Under the pieces are notes generated by a model. The model was given only the letters and a program-made list of their open reading frames with translations, had not been told where the DNA came from and ran no database searches. From Actinomycetota bacterium (GTDB lineage Bacteria; Actinomycetota; Humimicrobiia; Humimicrobiales; Humimicrobiaceae), in contig VGAU01000085.1 in assembly GCA_016870675.1 (NCBI GenBank), positions 1 through 7,311 of the forward strand: 7,311 bases of DNA, given 5' to 3'. Shown one piece after another: positions 6,040 through 7,311 of the stretch; position 1 is the first letter of the stretch; each line of letters opens with the position of its first letter. The position numbers were made by a program, and so were the translations under genes.

Positions 6040-6436
6040 ATTAGTTATCGATGCTAATGTAATAATTTCTGCAATATTCGGAGGTTATCCAGAGAAGGTA
6101 ATACAAATTTCAATCTCCCATGAAATATTTGCTCCGCTTATTTTAAAAAAAGAATTAGACAGGTTTATTGAAAAGGTTGGGTGCAAGAAAGAGTCCCTTC
6201 ATTTAAAAGAATTTTTTGATTATCTTCTAAATCATATAAAGCTTGTTACAGTAGAAAAGGTTGAGAAGGTTTCCAGAGACAAAACAGATGACTTATATAT
6301 TGCAGCAACTATTCAGGAAAAAGTAGATTTTCTCATTACCGGTGATAAAGATCTTCTATCATGTAGTAATATTCACAAATGGTCTTTTAAAATATTGTCT
6401 CCTAAAGAATCCATAGATATCATAAGAAAAAGTTAA
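6005..6436 (+). CDS. PIN-domain toxin RNase (TIGR00305-type)
   Basis: 143 residues starting at TTG 6005, with GAGGA (5992-5996) eight bases upstream; no ATG or GTG lies between this and the PIN core, so TTG is well supported. PIN features: KLVIDANVIISAIFGG with Asp16; APLILKKELDRFI with Glu50; KTDDLYIAATIQEKVDFLITGDKDLL with Asp95/96 and Asp114. All four acidic positions are present. This matches the putative toxin component PIN family rather than classical VapC. The expected role is cleavage of RNA (substrate unknown), held in check by the upstream Phd-like antitoxin. The gene overlaps the antitoxin by 35 bases, typical of coupled pairs, yet the toxin has the better ribosome binding site. 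Confidence 0.9.
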   Translation: MRYLKKSSGKYKLVIDANVIISAIFGGYPEKVIQISISHEIFAPLILKKELDRFIEKVGCKKESLHLKEFFDYLLNHIKLVTVEKVEKVSRDKTDDLYIAATIQEKVDFLITGDKDLLSCSNIHKWSFKILSPKESIDIIRKS

Positions 6437-6444
6437 AAAGATAT

Positions 6445-6473
6445 TAAGGAAATTATTTTAAAATGTTTCCTTA
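6445..6473 (+). terminator. Weak hairpin after the PIN toxin gene
   Basis: TAAGGAAA (6445-6452) and TTTCCTTA (6466-6473) are perfect 8-bp inverted repeats with a 13-base loop, nine bases after the toxin stop. There is no run of T after the stem, so intrinsic termination is uncertain. Confidence 0.25.
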
Positions 6474-6698
6474 TATAGAGGAAATTTACCCAAGTAACGG
6501 AATTAAAAAAGAAAGAAAAAGGACCGGTTGATGAGGCAAGAGAATATGTAAGTAATATGCTTGGTTTTATTGTTAATTCACACAGGATATATGAATGCAT
6601 AACTGCTGATACACATCACTTTACTCAAAAACAGCATGGTTAAAAAGCATAAACATTGCTTCACCAACAGTGGTTAACTAATTAATATTTTGAAAGCA

Positions 6699-6707
6699 TG
6701 CTATAAT
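6699..6707 (+). promoter_or_regulatory. Extended -10 promoter of the lipoprotein gene
   Basis: TGCTATAAT is a perfect extended -10 (TGn plus TATAAT at 6702-6707). No good -35 is seen at 16-18 bases, which extended -10 promoters can do without. Transcription would start near 6714, leaving a leader of about 29 bases before the ATG at 6743. Confidence 0.55.
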
Positions 6708-6742
6708 AAGACTACTAAACTTAATCATACAGATTTAGAACA

Positions 6743-7294
6743 ATGAGTAAAAGGGTTGTTTTTTTAATTACCATCTTATCTCTGGTTTTTACGTTAAGTA
6801 TTTTGAGCGTAATTAGCACAAGCTGTGGACCTTCAGAACCTCTTCAGTTTGTAACCTATACTGATGAAGCTAATAGATTTTCCATAGAATATCCGGATAA
6901 CTGGCACACTAATACTCCTAAAGATCCTCCTGAACTTAAAGTTTCTATCTGGGAAAAGGAATTTGGCCTGAATCCTGTAGGTATTATGGTGGCAAAGTAT
7001 GCAGCATCAGGATACACTCTGGAGAGTTTCTTTGAATACAGGAAAAACTATCTGGTCGGTAACATTGAAAATTATTCCCCCGTCTCTACTGAGGAATTAA
7101 CTATGAATGGCGTACCGGCAATAAAGTATACTTATACCCAAACTGTGGGTCCCACCGCTTACAAATCAGTGGAAATCTGCCTGGTAAAAAATAACACAGG
7201 ATGGATACTGGCCTTTAATTCTCCCGGGAAGTCTTTTTATTCATATAAATCTACTTTTAATACCTGCTTTAATAGCTTTCGCATTCTTGAGTAA
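6743..7294 (+). CDS. Secreted lipoprotein with PsbP-like domain
   Basis: 183 residues from ATG 6743. The first 27 residues are a signal peptide: KR, a hydrophobic core (VVFLITILSLVFTLSILSVI) and a lipobox-like ISTSC with Cys28 as the lipidated residue; the -3 Ser makes the lipobox slightly atypical. The mature part has the start of the PsbP/DUF1795-like fold (FVTYTDEANRFSIEYPDNW, 36-54), then TEELTMNGVPAIKYTYTQT and a strand pair with VEICLVKNNTGWILAF, ending in a helix before FNSFRILE. Such proteins sit on the outer face of the cytoplasmic membrane; the role is unknown. Base composition looks less AT-rich than the toxin-antitoxin genes, which fits a resident chromosomal gene. No strong ribosome binding site is seen before the ATG. 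Confidence 0.85.
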   Translation: MSKRVVFLITILSLVFTLSILSVISTSCGPSEPLQFVTYTDEANRFSIEYPDNWHTNTPKDPPELKVSIWEKEFGLNPVGIMVAKYAASGYTLESFFEYRKNYLVGNIENYSPVSTEELTMNGVPAIKYTYTQTVGPTAYKSVEICLVKNNTGWILAFNSPGKSFYSYKSTFNTCFNSFRILE

Positions 7295-7311
7295 CAGGGA
7301 GAATAACTATA

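Larger units (their letters stand above)
6437..6742. other. Spacer between the toxin and the lipoprotein gene, with a possible ORF remnant
   Basis: No proper gene. A weak hairpin follows the toxin stop: TAAGGAAA/TTTCCTTA at 6445-6473 with a 13-base loop and no U-tract after it. A plus-strand frame open from 6479 to TAA 6643 reads like protein (GPVDEAREYVSNMLGFIVN, then TADTHHFTQKQHG) but has no ATG, GTG or TTG before codon 27, so it is at most a gene remnant. A promoter for the lipoprotein lies at the right end. Confidence 0.45.

Noticed and set aside
6463..6531. 22-codon plus-strand ORF starting at 6463
   Set aside because: It starts inside the hairpin loop, has no ribosome binding site and overlaps a longer open frame; it does not look like a gene.

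Overview
This is an AT-rich window (roughly 30 % G+C by eye). It reads as bacterial: sigma70-like promoters, GAGG/AGGTGG ribosome binding sites, frequent TTG starts, toxin-antitoxin genes and a lipoprotein signal peptide. No rRNA, tRNA or household gene fixes the lineage. The style suits a low-GC anaerobic or uncultured phylum, but I cannot name it. The content is accessory: a cluster of toxin-antitoxin and nuclease-like genes with clear decay, ending at a chromosomal-looking lipoprotein.

Layout. Positions 1-972 (-) hold an XRE-ImmA/IrrE regulator cut by the window edge, with a textbook promoter and a 9-bp inverted-repeat operator. Just upstream, 1028-1156 (-) is the N-terminal stub of a DUF488 gene. 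A ~300-base non-coding stretch with two hairpins follows. Positions 1459-3967 (-) are a run of a small unrecognised ORF, a PD-(D/E)XK-like nuclease gene broken by a frameshift near 2145 (2528 to 1700), and a conserved-looking 451-residue protein of unknown function. Positions 4137-5729 (-) are an XRE-ImmA/IrrE plus PIN pair; its metallopeptidase motif has changed from HELGH to NELGH. A divergent intergenic region with repeated TTTACAA/TTGTAAA half-sites separates this pair from a Phd-like antitoxin and PIN toxin (5836-6436, +). About 300 bases of mostly non-coding DNA follow, then a secreted lipoprotein with a C-terminal PsbP-like domain (6743-7294, +).

How they may work together. Two regulatory modules use an XRE-ImmA/IrrE protein; at least one is coupled to a PIN RNase. 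They sit beside an independent Phd/PIN module and a nuclease plus 451-residue protein pair that could be a restriction or defence unit. The setting resembles a defence island undergoing decay. The least explained parts are the 451-residue protein with its nuclease neighbour, and the NELGH regulator/PIN pair.
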